Assembly: GCA_019233755.1 (NCBI GenBank)
Contig: JAFAMD010000018.1
Coordinates: 1-51,154 of the forward strand
Length of the DNA: 51,154 nt
Origin: Acidobacteriaceae bacterium
GTDB taxonomy: Bacteria; Acidobacteriota; Terriglobia; Bryobacterales; Bryobacteraceae
Reading direction: 5' to 3'
The position numbers were made by a program, and so were the translations under genes. The notes under the pieces are model-generated. The model was not told the origin of the DNA. It saw only the letters and a program-made list of their open reading frames with translations, and made no database searches. Within the stretch, counting starts at the first letter, position 1, and the number at the start of each line of letters is the position of its first letter. Positions 17,046-24,772 of this stretch are shown here, piece by piece.

Positions 17046-17894
17046 ATGCATCTTCGTTTCCCGGCGCTCTTATCGCGCGTCACTCTTGTCGCACTATTGC
17101 TCGGAATCGCAGCCAATGCGTATCCGGACGTTGACGTTCATTCTTTACCGAAGCCCACCGGTTACGTCAGCGATCTGGCGCACGCTGTAAGCCCCGCTGA
17201 AAAGGAGCAACTGGAAGAGTTCTGCACGCAGGTAGAGCAGCAGTTGGGCGTGCAATTCGCGCTTGTGACAATCGATTCGATTGGCGACCGGCCCACCCGC
17301 GATTTCGCGCTTGACCTCGCCCGCGAGTGGGGCGTGGGGAGCAAGAAAGACAACCAGGGCGTACTTCTGCTATTGGCCATCCAAGACCGGAAGAGCGACA
17401 TTGAAACCGGCCGGGGCATCGAACCTTACCTGACGGACGGATTTTCCGGAAGCACGCTGCGCGCGATGCGCCCCCCGCTGCGGCAGGGCCAGTACGGAGC
17501 CGCGCTGCTCGCGGCGGCCCAGACCATGGCGGAGCAAATCGCGCAAGGCAAAGGCATCCCGTTTTCCGCTACAGTACAGGCGCAGCGCCCACCGCCCGCC
17601 ACAGCGACTCATCGGCGGTCGGGAATCCCGGGCTTCCTTATCGTTCTTGGCATTTTTTTACTATTCTGGCTGCTGAGCCGTGCCGGACGCAGCGGAGGAG
17701 GAGGCTATCGAGGCGGTGGTGGTGGCGGCTTTCTTTCAGGCCTGCTCCTGGGAAGTCTTCTCAACAGCGGGCGCCGGGATGATGACCGCTGGGGTTCGGG
17801 TGGTGGCTTCGGCGGCGGTTCCGGTGGCGGCGGTGGCTTCGGAGGCTTCGGTGGAGGCGATTTCGGCGGCGGCGGCGCCAGCAGTGATTGGTAA
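17046..17894 (+). CDS. TPM domain protein (YgcG family) with Gly-rich tail
   Basis: This is a 282-residue envelope protein. It has a signal peptide (residues 1-25, ending near ANA), a TPM_phosphatase domain (about 35-165) opening with PTGYVSDLAHAVSPAEKEQLE, one transmembrane helix (about 193-211), and a C-terminal tail of repeated GGG/FGG ending SSDW. The tail composition is usual for the family. TPM proteins are often next to LemA genes, and both occur here with a nucleotidyltransferase in between. The biochemical role is poorly known. Confidence 0.9.
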   Translation: MHLRFPALLSRVTLVALLLGIAANAYPDVDVHSLPKPTGYVSDLAHAVSPAEKEQLEEFCTQVEQQLGVQFALVTIDSIGDRPTRDFALDLAREWGVGSKKDNQGVLLLLAIQDRKSDIETGRGIEPYLTDGFSGSTLRAMRPPLRQGQYGAALLAAAQTMAEQIAQGKGIPFSATVQAQRPPPATATHRRSGIPGFLIVLGIFLLFWLLSRAGRSGGGGYRGGGGGGFLSGLLLGSLLNSGRRDDDRWGSGGGFGGGSGGGGGFGGFGGGDFGGGGASSDW

Positions 17895-17911
17895 ATGGAC
17901 CAGGAGGACGC

Positions 17912-18625
17912 TTGGAGCAAAAACTGTCGCAGTTGGTCGAGCGTTTGAACGCAGCCTTCGGAGAGCGGCTGGTGTCGGCGGTGTTGTATGGTTCGGCCGC
18001 CATGGGCGACTGGCACGAGAAACGCTCTGACCTGAATGTTCTCTGCGTGCTTGACCGGCTTACGCCCGAGGAACTGGCGCACTCGGAAGCGGTGTTTCGC
18101 TGGTGGCGCGAGCAGGGCAACCCTCCGCCGCTGCTTTTGACGGCCGAGGAGGTGCAGAACTCGACCGATTGCTTCCCCATGGAGTTCCGCGATATGCAGG
18201 AACACCGGCGCATCTTGTACGGAACGGACGTAATCAAGGATCTGACTGTTGATAACTGCTTCTATCGCGCAGAGGTGGAGCACGAACTTCGCGCCAAGCA
18301 GATCAGGCTGCGACAGAAGGGCGCGGAATTGCTTCACAATCCGGAGCGGCTGCTGACGCTCTTGACGGATTCAATTTCCACATTCTGCGTGCTCGCGCGG
18401 CATGCGCTTGTGCTGAGCGGCAATCCGCCTCAGTGGACAAAAAAAGAAATCGTCGCGGCACTGGAGAGAACCACTGGTAGATCATTCAGCGCAGTAAATG
18501 AGATACTGAGCCTTCGAGCATCAGAAAAAGGCAAGCCGGCAGCAGCAGCCGCAGTTTCGCTGTTTGCGGCTTATCTATCTGAAACCGAGGCGCTAGTCCG
18601 GTTTGTGGATGCACTCGAGCGTTAA
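17912..18625 (+). CDS. Nucleotidyltransferase-domain protein
   Basis: This is a 237-residue cytoplasmic protein. The N-terminal block VLYGSAAMGDWHEKRSDLNV has the GS and SD motifs of the polymerase-beta-like nucleotidyltransferase fold; the second metal-binding Asp is Asn (SDLN). The C-terminal part is helical (about 110-237) and could be a HEPN-like or substrate-binding helical domain. The start is TTG 17912 because AGGAGG lies at 17902-17907; TTG 17888 overlaps the TPM stop and lacks a site. It sits between the TPM and LemA genes, so it may belong to their unit. The substrate is unknown. Confidence 0.75.
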   Translation: MEQKLSQLVERLNAAFGERLVSAVLYGSAAMGDWHEKRSDLNVLCVLDRLTPEELAHSEAVFRWWREQGNPPPLLLTAEEVQNSTDCFPMEFRDMQEHRRILYGTDVIKDLTVDNCFYRAEVEHELRAKQIRLRQKGAELLHNPERLLTLLTDSISTFCVLARHALVLSGNPPQWTKKEIVAALERTTGRSFSAVNEILSLRASEKGKPAAAAAVSLFAAYLSETEALVRFVDALER

Positions 18626-18668
18626 GAACAGCCGCACGTTCGGCAGCTAGAGAGGAGCGAGGAATTCT

Positions 18669-19235
18669 GTGAAGGGTCTACTTGCTGTTGTCGCCATCGT
18701 CATTCTGGGGGTTCTGATTTTCGGAGCTCAACTGATGGGAGCACGGAATCAGTTCGTCACGCAAAAGAACGAGATCGACGCGCGCTGGGCGCAGGTGGAT
18801 AACGACATGAAGCGCCGTGCGGACCTGATCCCGAACCTCGTGGAGACCGTCAAAGGATACGCGAAGCAGGAACAGACAGTCATTGGTGAAATTGCCAACG
18901 CACGCTCCGCTCTTCTCGGCGCCCATTCCAAACAGGACGAGATCAATGCCAACAGCCAGTTGAGCGGCGCCTTGGGCCGGCTGCTGGTGCTGACGGAGAA
19001 CTATCCGCAATTGAAGTCGGACGAAAACTTTCTTCGGCTGCAGGATGAATTGGCGGGAACCGAAAACCGCATCGCGGTAGACCGGCGCGACTACAACGAA
19101 GCGGTGAAGCGGTACAACACGAATGTGGAGCTTTTCCCGAAGAACGTGGCTGCCTCTATCTTTGGCTTCCAACGGGAAGATGCCTATTTCAAGACAACCG
19201 AAGAGGAAAAGAAAGTCCCGCAGGTCAAGTTCTAG
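18669..19235 (+). CDS. LemA family protein
   Basis: This is a 188-residue protein, normal for the family. One N-terminal transmembrane helix (about 1-22) is followed by a long helical bundle. The conserved opening block NEIDARWAQVDNDMKRRADL and the middle block LVLTENYPQLKSDENFLRLQ are clear. The C-terminus NTNVELFPKNVAASIFGFQ is diagnostic. LemA proteins are membrane-anchored with an extracytoplasmic helical domain and unknown biochemistry. GTG 18669 is the start, with GAGG just upstream. It lies 43 bp after the nucleotidyltransferase. Confidence 0.95.
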   Translation: MKGLLAVVAIVILGVLIFGAQLMGARNQFVTQKNEIDARWAQVDNDMKRRADLIPNLVETVKGYAKQEQTVIGEIANARSALLGAHSKQDEINANSQLSGALGRLLVLTENYPQLKSDENFLRLQDELAGTENRIAVDRRDYNEAVKRYNTNVELFPKNVAASIFGFQREDAYFKTTEEEKKVPQVKF

Positions 19236-19281
19236 GCGCATCGCATACGACAGCGTCTGCTTCTGCTAGACTGGCACCGCT

Positions 19282-21477
19282 TTGCCCAAGGTTATCCCCC
19301 GCAGCACCCGTTCTGAATCCGAACCCACCTCCACTCGGGACGCAACGCCTGCCAGCGGATTTTTCTCTTCTGCAGCGATTTTCTTTCCGCTGTTCTTTCT
19401 GCTGCTGTGGGCCGCACGCAATTGGTATCAGACAGTTGAACGCGTCGTTCACAACTACAATCCGCTGCCGGTGCAGGATTATTGGCGCATTCCGGAGAAC
19501 CTGAGCCGCTATAGAAATTTCGATCTTCGCGTCCTCTGGATCCCCCACAACGAGCACCGGATCGTGTTCCCGGAAATCGTGTTTGCGGCCGACGTGCTGA
19601 TGGCCCACGGCCGCGAATTCCTTCCGCTGGCGGCCAGCTTTCTCTGCTACCTGGGAGTGTTCTACATACTCGCGGCGGCGGTTCTCGAAGACAAGCGGAT
19701 CGCCCCCCCGGTCCGGTTGGCCGCCGTTTTGCTTAGCGCGGGCATTATGGGATGGCAGGGCAGCGCCTTTGTGCTGGCCGACCCGTTCCTATTGCAATGG
19801 ACGCTAACCCAACTGGGTGCCTTTCTGTCGCTCGCTCTCTTGACGAGAGTCAGTGCGACCGGCAGGAACAGCTACCTTGCGGGAACGATTGCGGCCGCAG
19901 TGGTGGCGACATACAGCTCCGGAAACGGCATGCTGCTGTGGCCGATTCTGCTCGCCGCTGGCGCAATCTTGGAAATTAGCCGACGCCAGTTGGCAACACT
20001 AGCATCCACCGGGGCCATCGCGACCGCTCTATATTTCGTCGGCTACGGAGCGCCCAGCAAACTGAACCTTGCCAACTTCTTTTTGCATCCGCTGTACTCC
20101 CTCGAGTTCATTGGCGCCTATGTAGGAATGCCGTTCGGCGGCATGAAGGCGCCGTCGTTCGGCGCGTACGTCGGCCTGATTTCGATTGCATTGACGGCTG
20201 GGCTCTTTACGGCCGCCGCCCGGAGAGGCTTGCTGCGGTCGTCGACGGCAATTGCGCTGTTTGGATGCTATAGCTTCACGTTGCTCACGGCCATCCTGAC
20301 GGCCGCCGGGCGAATGGACCCGACGGACACGCACTATTCGATGGCAGAGTCCAGGCGCTATCTGACGGTTCCGCTTGCCAACTGGGCCGTGTTTATTTCG
20401 GCCGCTATCTGGGTCTCGGCACGCCGCAAGTGGAAGGTCTTCACACCAGTTACGATCGCTGTGATGATCTCGACGCTTCTCCTGCTGGGTCTTCCCAAAC
20501 TGCGCTGGTGGCTTCGAGACAATCAGGGCTACGTTGCAGAATATCAACTCGCAACGCTGAGCATCCAGGATGGTTTGACGGATCCCAGCCTGCTCGGCAG
20601 AATCTTCCCCGAACCGGCTTTTGTCGAAGCGTTGCTGCCGGCGTTGCGCGCCGGGCATCTCTCCATTTACGCGCGGGACCGCAGCAAGTGGCTGGGCAGG
20701 CCCATAACCGCATTTGCGCAGGTTGTGAACCAGACAGCGTCCGGGCAGATCACCTACAGTTATCCGGTGGCATCGGGCCTGGAGATTGCAGGCTGGACGG
20801 ACGAGTCGTCGGAAAACAGCGGCGGCTGGTTCGCTCTGGCAAACGAGGCGAAGCAGATTGTAGGCTTTGGCAGGCGATTGCCCGCCGGATTCCCGCCCTC
20901 GCTTCCCGCTTACAGCGCACCGCCTTCTTCGGGCTGGGTCGGTTTTGCCAACCTGGCGTATCCGTCGAAGCAGATCTTTGTTTATGCGATCACGCCTGCA
21001 GGTTTGCTTCCCATGGCTGGATCGGTTGCTGTTCCGGCCCTGGACGCAGTGAATATGTATGCGACCGGTTCGCCGATACCTGGCATCACATGGCGGGCAG
21101 AGTCCATACGAATTTCATCGGAGCTTCCGCAACTGCTGGTCCACAATACGCCTCCGGGACCGATTTATTCGACCTGGAATGGGGACGACGGTAATCAAGG
21201 ACAGATCGACTCGTCCGATTTTGCCGTGCCCGCGAGCGGCTGCTTTATCCTTCCCGTTCTGCACGGGCCCTCGACCGATGGACTTTCCGTGGAGATCATT
21301 AACGCAGAAACGGCTCAAACCGTGGCTGCGGCGCCAATGCAGGATTACGTGAAATGGTGGTCGTACTGGCGGTTCCACGCCGGCTCCAACGTACAGAAGG
21401 TGCGCGTGTCCGTGCAGGATCACGGGTCAGGATGGGGACAGTGGATTGCGATTGGCCAGCCGTATGAATGCCGTTGA
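19282..21477 (+). CDS. Large multi-pass membrane protein of unknown function
   Basis: This is a 731-residue protein. The first ~415 residues hold about ten hydrophobic helices, starting FFSSAAIFFPLFFLLLWAA. Between the first two helices is a hydrophilic loop with LPVQDYWRIP and WIPHNEHRIVFPE, an arrangement like the first periplasmic loop of GT-C type glycosyltransferases. Residues ~430-731 are soluble and beta-rich. I do not recognise the family. A polyprenyl-sugar-using GT-C enzyme is a guess, based on topology and the Asp in the first loop. The start is TTG 19282, the only candidate after an in-frame stop at 19267, and it has no clear ribosome-binding site. Confidence 0.7.
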   Translation: MPKVIPRSTRSESEPTSTRDATPASGFFSSAAIFFPLFFLLLWAARNWYQTVERVVHNYNPLPVQDYWRIPENLSRYRNFDLRVLWIPHNEHRIVFPEIVFAADVLMAHGREFLPLAASFLCYLGVFYILAAAVLEDKRIAPPVRLAAVLLSAGIMGWQGSAFVLADPFLLQWTLTQLGAFLSLALLTRVSATGRNSYLAGTIAAAVVATYSSGNGMLLWPILLAAGAILEISRRQLATLASTGAIATALYFVGYGAPSKLNLANFFLHPLYSLEFIGAYVGMPFGGMKAPSFGAYVGLISIALTAGLFTAAARRGLLRSSTAIALFGCYSFTLLTAILTAAGRMDPTDTHYSMAESRRYLTVPLANWAVFISAAIWVSARRKWKVFTPVTIAVMISTLLLLGLPKLRWWLRDNQGYVAEYQLATLSIQDGLTDPSLLGRIFPEPAFVEALLPALRAGHLSIYARDRSKWLGRPITAFAQVVNQTASGQITYSYPVASGLEIAGWTDESSENSGGWFALANEAKQIVGFGRRLPAGFPPSLPAYSAPPSSGWVGFANLAYPSKQIFVYAITPAGLLPMAGSVAVPALDAVNMYATGSPIPGITWRAESIRISSELPQLLVHNTPPGPIYSTWNGDDGNQGQIDSSDFAVPASGCFILPVLHGPSTDGLSVEIINAETAQTVAAAPMQDYVKWWSYWRFHAGSNVQKVRVSVQDHGSGWGQWIAIGQPYECR

Positions 21478-21485
21478 AGGGACCG

Positions 21486-22022
21486 CTATTCTTCCTGACT
21501 CTCTTCAAACGGCTCGTCCATTTCGGCCCGCTTACTGTGGCGTTTCAGGACGGCTATGGTAGCGCTGGAGCTGAAACCCGCCGTACGTAAGCGGCGGTAA
21601 GCCGAAGCGAGATTCTTCTCCTCGGACAAGAACAAATTGAGGTCCTTTCCACGGTACTTTCGTTCCAGGAACTTCGCCGCGAGTTCGTGCTCGTCCGTTC
21701 CGTCAAAAGCTCGCTCGACGGCTTGTTCCGCCACGGCCGGCGCTACTCGCTTACCGCGCAGCTCCCGAAGCACCCGCATGCGGCCGAATCCTTGATTCTG
21801 CAGGCGCGAGGAGGCAAAAACCTCGGAGAACTTCGCGTCGTCCGCGAGACCATACTCGCGCAGTCTGGCGATGGTGTCGGCGACATCGGTGCTCGATTCG
21901 GCCCGCCGCGCCAGTTTCTGGCGGAGCTCATTCATTGAATAAGATCGTGCACCGAGAGCGCGCAGCGCGTACTCCCAGAGCGCATCTGCATTCAGTTTTT
22001 TGGGAATTCGGGTGCCGGGCAT
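21486..22022 (-). CDS. recX: RecX-like regulatory protein
   Basis: This is a 178-residue, helical, basic protein. RecX proteins cap RecA filaments and limit recombination. Family features: a first repeat DALWEYALRALGARSYSMNE with ELRQKL, then IARLREYGLADDAKFSEVFA, then RVLRELRGKRVAPAVAEQA, the three tandem three-helix units of RecX. The frame stays open upstream to 22310, but the family start MPGTRIPKK (22022) is much better, since the extension overlaps the promoter and YtxH gene on the other strand. recA is not in the window. Confidence 0.85.
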   Translation of the reverse strand: MPGTRIPKKLNADALWEYALRALGARSYSMNELRQKLARRAESSTDVADTIARLREYGLADDAKFSEVFASSRLQNQGFGRMRVLRELRGKRVAPAVAEQAVERAFDGTDEHELAAKFLERKYRGKDLNLFLSEEKNLASAYRRLRTAGFSSSATIAVLKRHSKRAEMDEPFEESQEE

Positions 22023-22075
22023 CTCGAAACGTTTGCTAATGTACCACGCTCTACAATTATGTAAACTGCAATTGA

Positions 22076-22094
22076 AAGGCCTTAGGAAGGCCTT
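22076..22094 (+). promoter_or_regulatory. Small hairpin directly upstream of the YtxH ribosome-binding site
   Basis: Two copies of the self-complementary octamer AAGGCCTT (22076-22083 and 22087-22094) are separated by AGG, forming an 8-bp stem with a 3-nt loop. The stem ends immediately before the Shine-Dalgarno AAAGGAG (22095-22101). It could stabilise the 5' end or modulate initiation; no regulator is known. Confidence 0.5.
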
Positions 22095-22109
22095 AAAGGA
22101 GAAAAAGCC

Positions 22110-22490
22110 ATGGAGGAAAGAAGCGGCTTCGGATATTTCTTGCTGGGACTGGGCATCGGCGTCGCGGCCGGTATTCTTTGGGCGCCCAAGACGGGAGAAG
22201 AGACACGCCAGTTTCTCGCAGACAAAGCTGGGGAAGGGGCGGACTACCTGAAGAACCGGGCGCAGGAGGGCGGAGAATTTGTACGCCAGCGCGCCGGGGA
22301 TGTCCGGCAAAGCGCCTCAGATCTGTACGACAGAGGCAGATCCACAGTTACACGCCAGAAAGAGACGTTTAGCGCGGCGGTGGAAGCGGGCAAGCAGGCG
22401 TACCGGGATGCGATCAGCGACGTAAAGGCGGCGACCGCCGGCTCCGGTGGAAGCAAACCCGCGACAGGAACTCCGGGAGAAAGCGTTTAG
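22110..22490 (+). CDS. YtxH domain membrane protein
   Basis: This is a 126-residue protein. The N-terminal helix GFGYFLLGLGIGVAAGILWA with the following PKTGEETR is the YtxH signature. The rest is a long charged, apolipophorin-like helix (GEFVRQRAGDVRQSASDLYD) ending in a flexible Gly/Pro tail. YtxH proteins are small, often stress-induced, membrane-associated proteins of unknown role. AAAGGAG lies 8 bases before ATG 22110. It is followed by a DUF948-like gene and is probably co-transcribed with it; the two families often occur together. Confidence 0.88.
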   Translation: MEERSGFGYFLLGLGIGVAAGILWAPKTGEETRQFLADKAGEGADYLKNRAQEGGEFVRQRAGDVRQSASDLYDRGRSTVTRQKETFSAAVEAGKQAYRDAISDVKAATAGSGGSKPATGTPGESV

Positions 22491-22522
22491 CTATCTTGAT
22501 TTAATCAGGATGGAACGCTGAA

Positions 22523-23029
22523 ATGGACCAGAACACTCTTCTCATAGTTCTTATCATCTTTGTCGCGACTGCGGCGTGCGCACTTCTCATTCAGGCTGTC
22601 TCGCTGTTCGGGCTGCTTGTGGTGGCGCGCGACTTTCGGAAAAAGCTCATGCCGTTGTTGCCGCAGATCGAGGACATCATCGGCAGAGTGCACCAGATGA
22701 CAGAACGTAGCGAGAAGCATCTGGACAGGATCGCGTCCACCAGCATCGAAATCCTGGACATCAGCAAGCAGCAGCTCGTCAAAGTCGATGAGCTGCTGAC
22801 CGATGCCAGTGTACGAGCCAAAGTGCAGATGGAACGCGCGGAAATGGTGATCGACGACACGATGACGCGGGTTCAGGAGACCGTGGGGCTCATGCAGCGC
22901 GGTGTGCTACGTCCCATCCGAGAGGTTCACGGACTCCTGGCCGGCGTCAAAACGGCTCTGCAATACATCGGCCGGGGCAGCCGCGCGACCGTAGATCACG
23001 CGACTGCCGACGAAGAAATGTTTATCTGA
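22523..23029 (+). CDS. DUF948-like membrane-anchored coiled-coil protein
   Basis: This is a 168-residue protein with one N-terminal transmembrane helix (about 5-33: LLIVLIIFVATAACALLIQ). A long alpha-helical cytoplasmic region follows, with heptad-like spacing (IEDIIGRVHQMTERSEKHLD, then ITSIEILDISKQQLVKVDEL-like turns). This is the layout of DUF948 proteins, which commonly neighbour YtxH genes. Function is unknown. It converges on fumC with a 16-bp gap. Confidence 0.75.
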   Translation: MDQNTLLIVLIIFVATAACALLIQAVSLFGLLVVARDFRKKLMPLLPQIEDIIGRVHQMTERSEKHLDRIASTSIEILDISKQQLVKVDELLTDASVRAKVQMERAEMVIDDTMTRVQETVGLMQRGVLRPIREVHGLLAGVKTALQYIGRGSRATVDHATADEEMFI

Positions 23030-23045
23030 GTTGGTAACTTCCCCG

Positions 23046-24440
23046 TTAAGCCGGGTGAGTCATCTCTTCCGGCTTCACCCACTTATCGAATTCTTCCCCG
23101 GAAAGAAAGCCCAGCTTAAGCGCCGCTTCGCGCAGGGTCGAGCCGTCGACGTGCGCAGTATGCGCAATTTTCGCAGCTTTATCGTAACCAATGACCGGAT
23201 TCAGCGCAGTCACCAACATCAGCGAGTTGCGCACATACTCGGCAAGCCGTTCCCGGTTCACTTCGATGCCTGCAGCGCAATGCCCGTTGAAACTGCGGCA
23301 TGCATGGGCCAAAAGCCTGACCGAATGCAGGAAGTTGTAGATGATCACGGGCTTAAACACGTTCAGCTCGAAGTTGCCCAGCGATCCGGCGATCCCGATC
23401 GCGGCATCATTGCCCATCACCTGAACCGCAACCATGGTCAGGGCTTCTGACTGAGTGGGATTAACTTTTCCAGGCATGATAGAGGAGCCTGGCTCGTTCT
23501 CCGGAATCATCAGCTCGCCCAGCCCGCAACGCGGCCCCGAAGCCAGCCAGCGGACATCATTTGCAATCTTCATCAGCGACGCTGCAAGTGTCTTCAGAGC
23601 GCCGCTGGCGAATACGAGCTCATCGTGGGCTGACAGCGCCGCGAACTTATTCGGATGAGAGCGGAACGGCAGGCCGGTGAGTTCTGCGATCTTGGCTGCC
23701 GTCCGGGTTGCGAATTCAGGATGAGCATTCAGCCCGGTGCCGACCGCCGTGCCGCCGATGGCCAGATCGTACAGCCCGTCGAGCGCCAGCCGGAGCCTGT
23801 CGATATCGCGATCGAGAAGAGAGGCCCAACCGGAAAACTCCTGGCCGACGGTGAGCGGCGTGGCATCCTGCAGATGCGTTCGCCCGATTTTCACGATGTC
23901 TTCGAACGCTTTTGCTTTCTGAGTAAGAGTGTCGCGCAGCTCTTCGACAGCGGGGATAAGGGTGCGCTCGATCTGTTCGGCGGCGGCAATGCTCATGGCC
24001 GTAGGAAACGTGTCGTTCGAAGACTGCGACATGTTCACGTGATCGTTCGGATGTATGGGCTTCTTGCTGCCCATGGTTCCGCCTGCTAGCTCAATGGCCC
24101 GGTTTGAGATCACCTCATTCGCGTTCATGTTCGTCTGCGTGCCGCTTCCGGTTTGCCAGATGCGCAGCGGGAAATGTTCGCGCAAACGGCCGGAAATCAC
24201 TTCATCGGCGGCCTGGCAGATTAACTTCGTCTTCTCCGCATCCAGTTTGCCGAGATCGTGATTCACCAGCGCCGCCGCCTTTTTCAACACACCAAACGCC
24301 TGAATGAGCTCCGGTGGCATCCTGTCTTCGCCAATATCAAAATGAATCAGCGAGCGCTCGGTCTGGGCACCCCAATATTTGTCACGGGGCACTTCCATCG
24401 TGCCCATGCTGTCTGATTCCGTGCGTTTCGAACCGGTCAT
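23046..24440 (-). CDS. fumC: Class II fumarate hydratase
   Basis: This is a 464-residue cytosolic TCA-cycle enzyme that interconverts fumarate and malate without an iron-sulfur cluster. Family features: [20 protein letters not shown] at the start, [14 protein letters not shown], the catalytic His in [12 protein letters not shown], and the superfamily signature [16 protein letters not shown] with the mobile Ser loop. The length is normal. The region before its start codon is unusual: the start is 8 bp from a 25-bp repeat copied from the 3' end of the upstream MFS gene. Confidence 0.97.
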   Translation of the reverse strand: MTGSKRTESDSMGTMEVPRDKYWGAQTERSLIHFDIGEDRMPPELIQAFGVLKKAAALVNHDLGKLDAEKTKLICQAADEVISGRLREHFPLRIWQTGSGTQTNMNANEVISNRAIELAGGTMGSKKPIHPNDHVNMSQSSNDTFPTAMSIAAAEQIERTLIPAVEELRDTLTQKAKAFEDIVKIGRTHLQDATPLTVGQEFSGWASLLDRDIDRLRLALDGLYDLAIGGTAVGTGLNAHPEFATRTAAKIAELTGLPFRSHPNKFAALSAHDELVFASGALKTLAASLMKIANDVRWLASGPRCGLGELMIPENEPGSSIMPGKVNPTQSEALTMVAVQVMGNDAAIGIAGSLGNFELNVFKPVIIYNFLHSVRLLAHACRSFNGHCAAGIEVNRERLAEYVRNSLMLVTALNPVIGYDKAAKIAHTAHVDGSTLREAALKLGFLSGEEFDKWVKPEEMTHPA

Positions 24441-24447
24441 GTCTCTT

Positions 24448-24772
24448 ATTGTGAAGCCTGCGCCTGCGCTAGATTCTTGGCCAGCTTGTCTGAGAAGTTC
24501 TCTCTCAGATAGCCTTCAGGCTTCAGCGTTCAGCTATCAGCAAGCCCCCGCTGAGGGCTGGCCTGTGACTGACCCGGTTTCTCGAACGATACCTTGATCC
24601 TTCCCGCCAGTCACAGACTATTCAATCCGGCCACCAGCCGGGGGCCAAGCTGATGACTGAACGCTCTCGTCGGTAAGCGCACAGCAAGCTTATTGCCCCC
24701 TGTACGCGCTCAGAAACAAATTTAAAAATGTCTTCGGGTAGTCTTCGATTGTGAAGCCTGCGCCTGCGCTAG
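24448..24772. repeat. 300-bp-spaced direct repeat enclosing an inverted-repeat element
   Basis: A 25-bp sequence beginning ATTGTGAAGCCTGCGCCTGC occurs at 24448-24472 and again at 24748-24772, exactly 300 bp apart. The second copy contains the TAG stop of the MFS gene (24769-24771). Between the copies there is no gene. Instead there are a small hairpin (TCTGAGA...TCTCAGA, ~24489-24509) and a large imperfect inverted repeat: AGCGTTCAG (24525-24533) pairs with CTGAACGCT (24657-24665), with further pairing inside, including CTGTGACTG with CAGTCACAG. It looks like a small non-autonomous element or structured RNA region between fumC and the pump. Confidence 0.75.

Noticed and set aside
22023..22310. 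Longer start for RecX (274 residues)
   Set aside because: The extension overlaps the divergent YtxH gene and its ribosome-binding site, and does not resemble RecX.
24441..24768. Protein gene between fumC and the MFS pump
   Set aside because: Short frames only, no motif or ribosome-binding site; inverted-repeat structure dominates.
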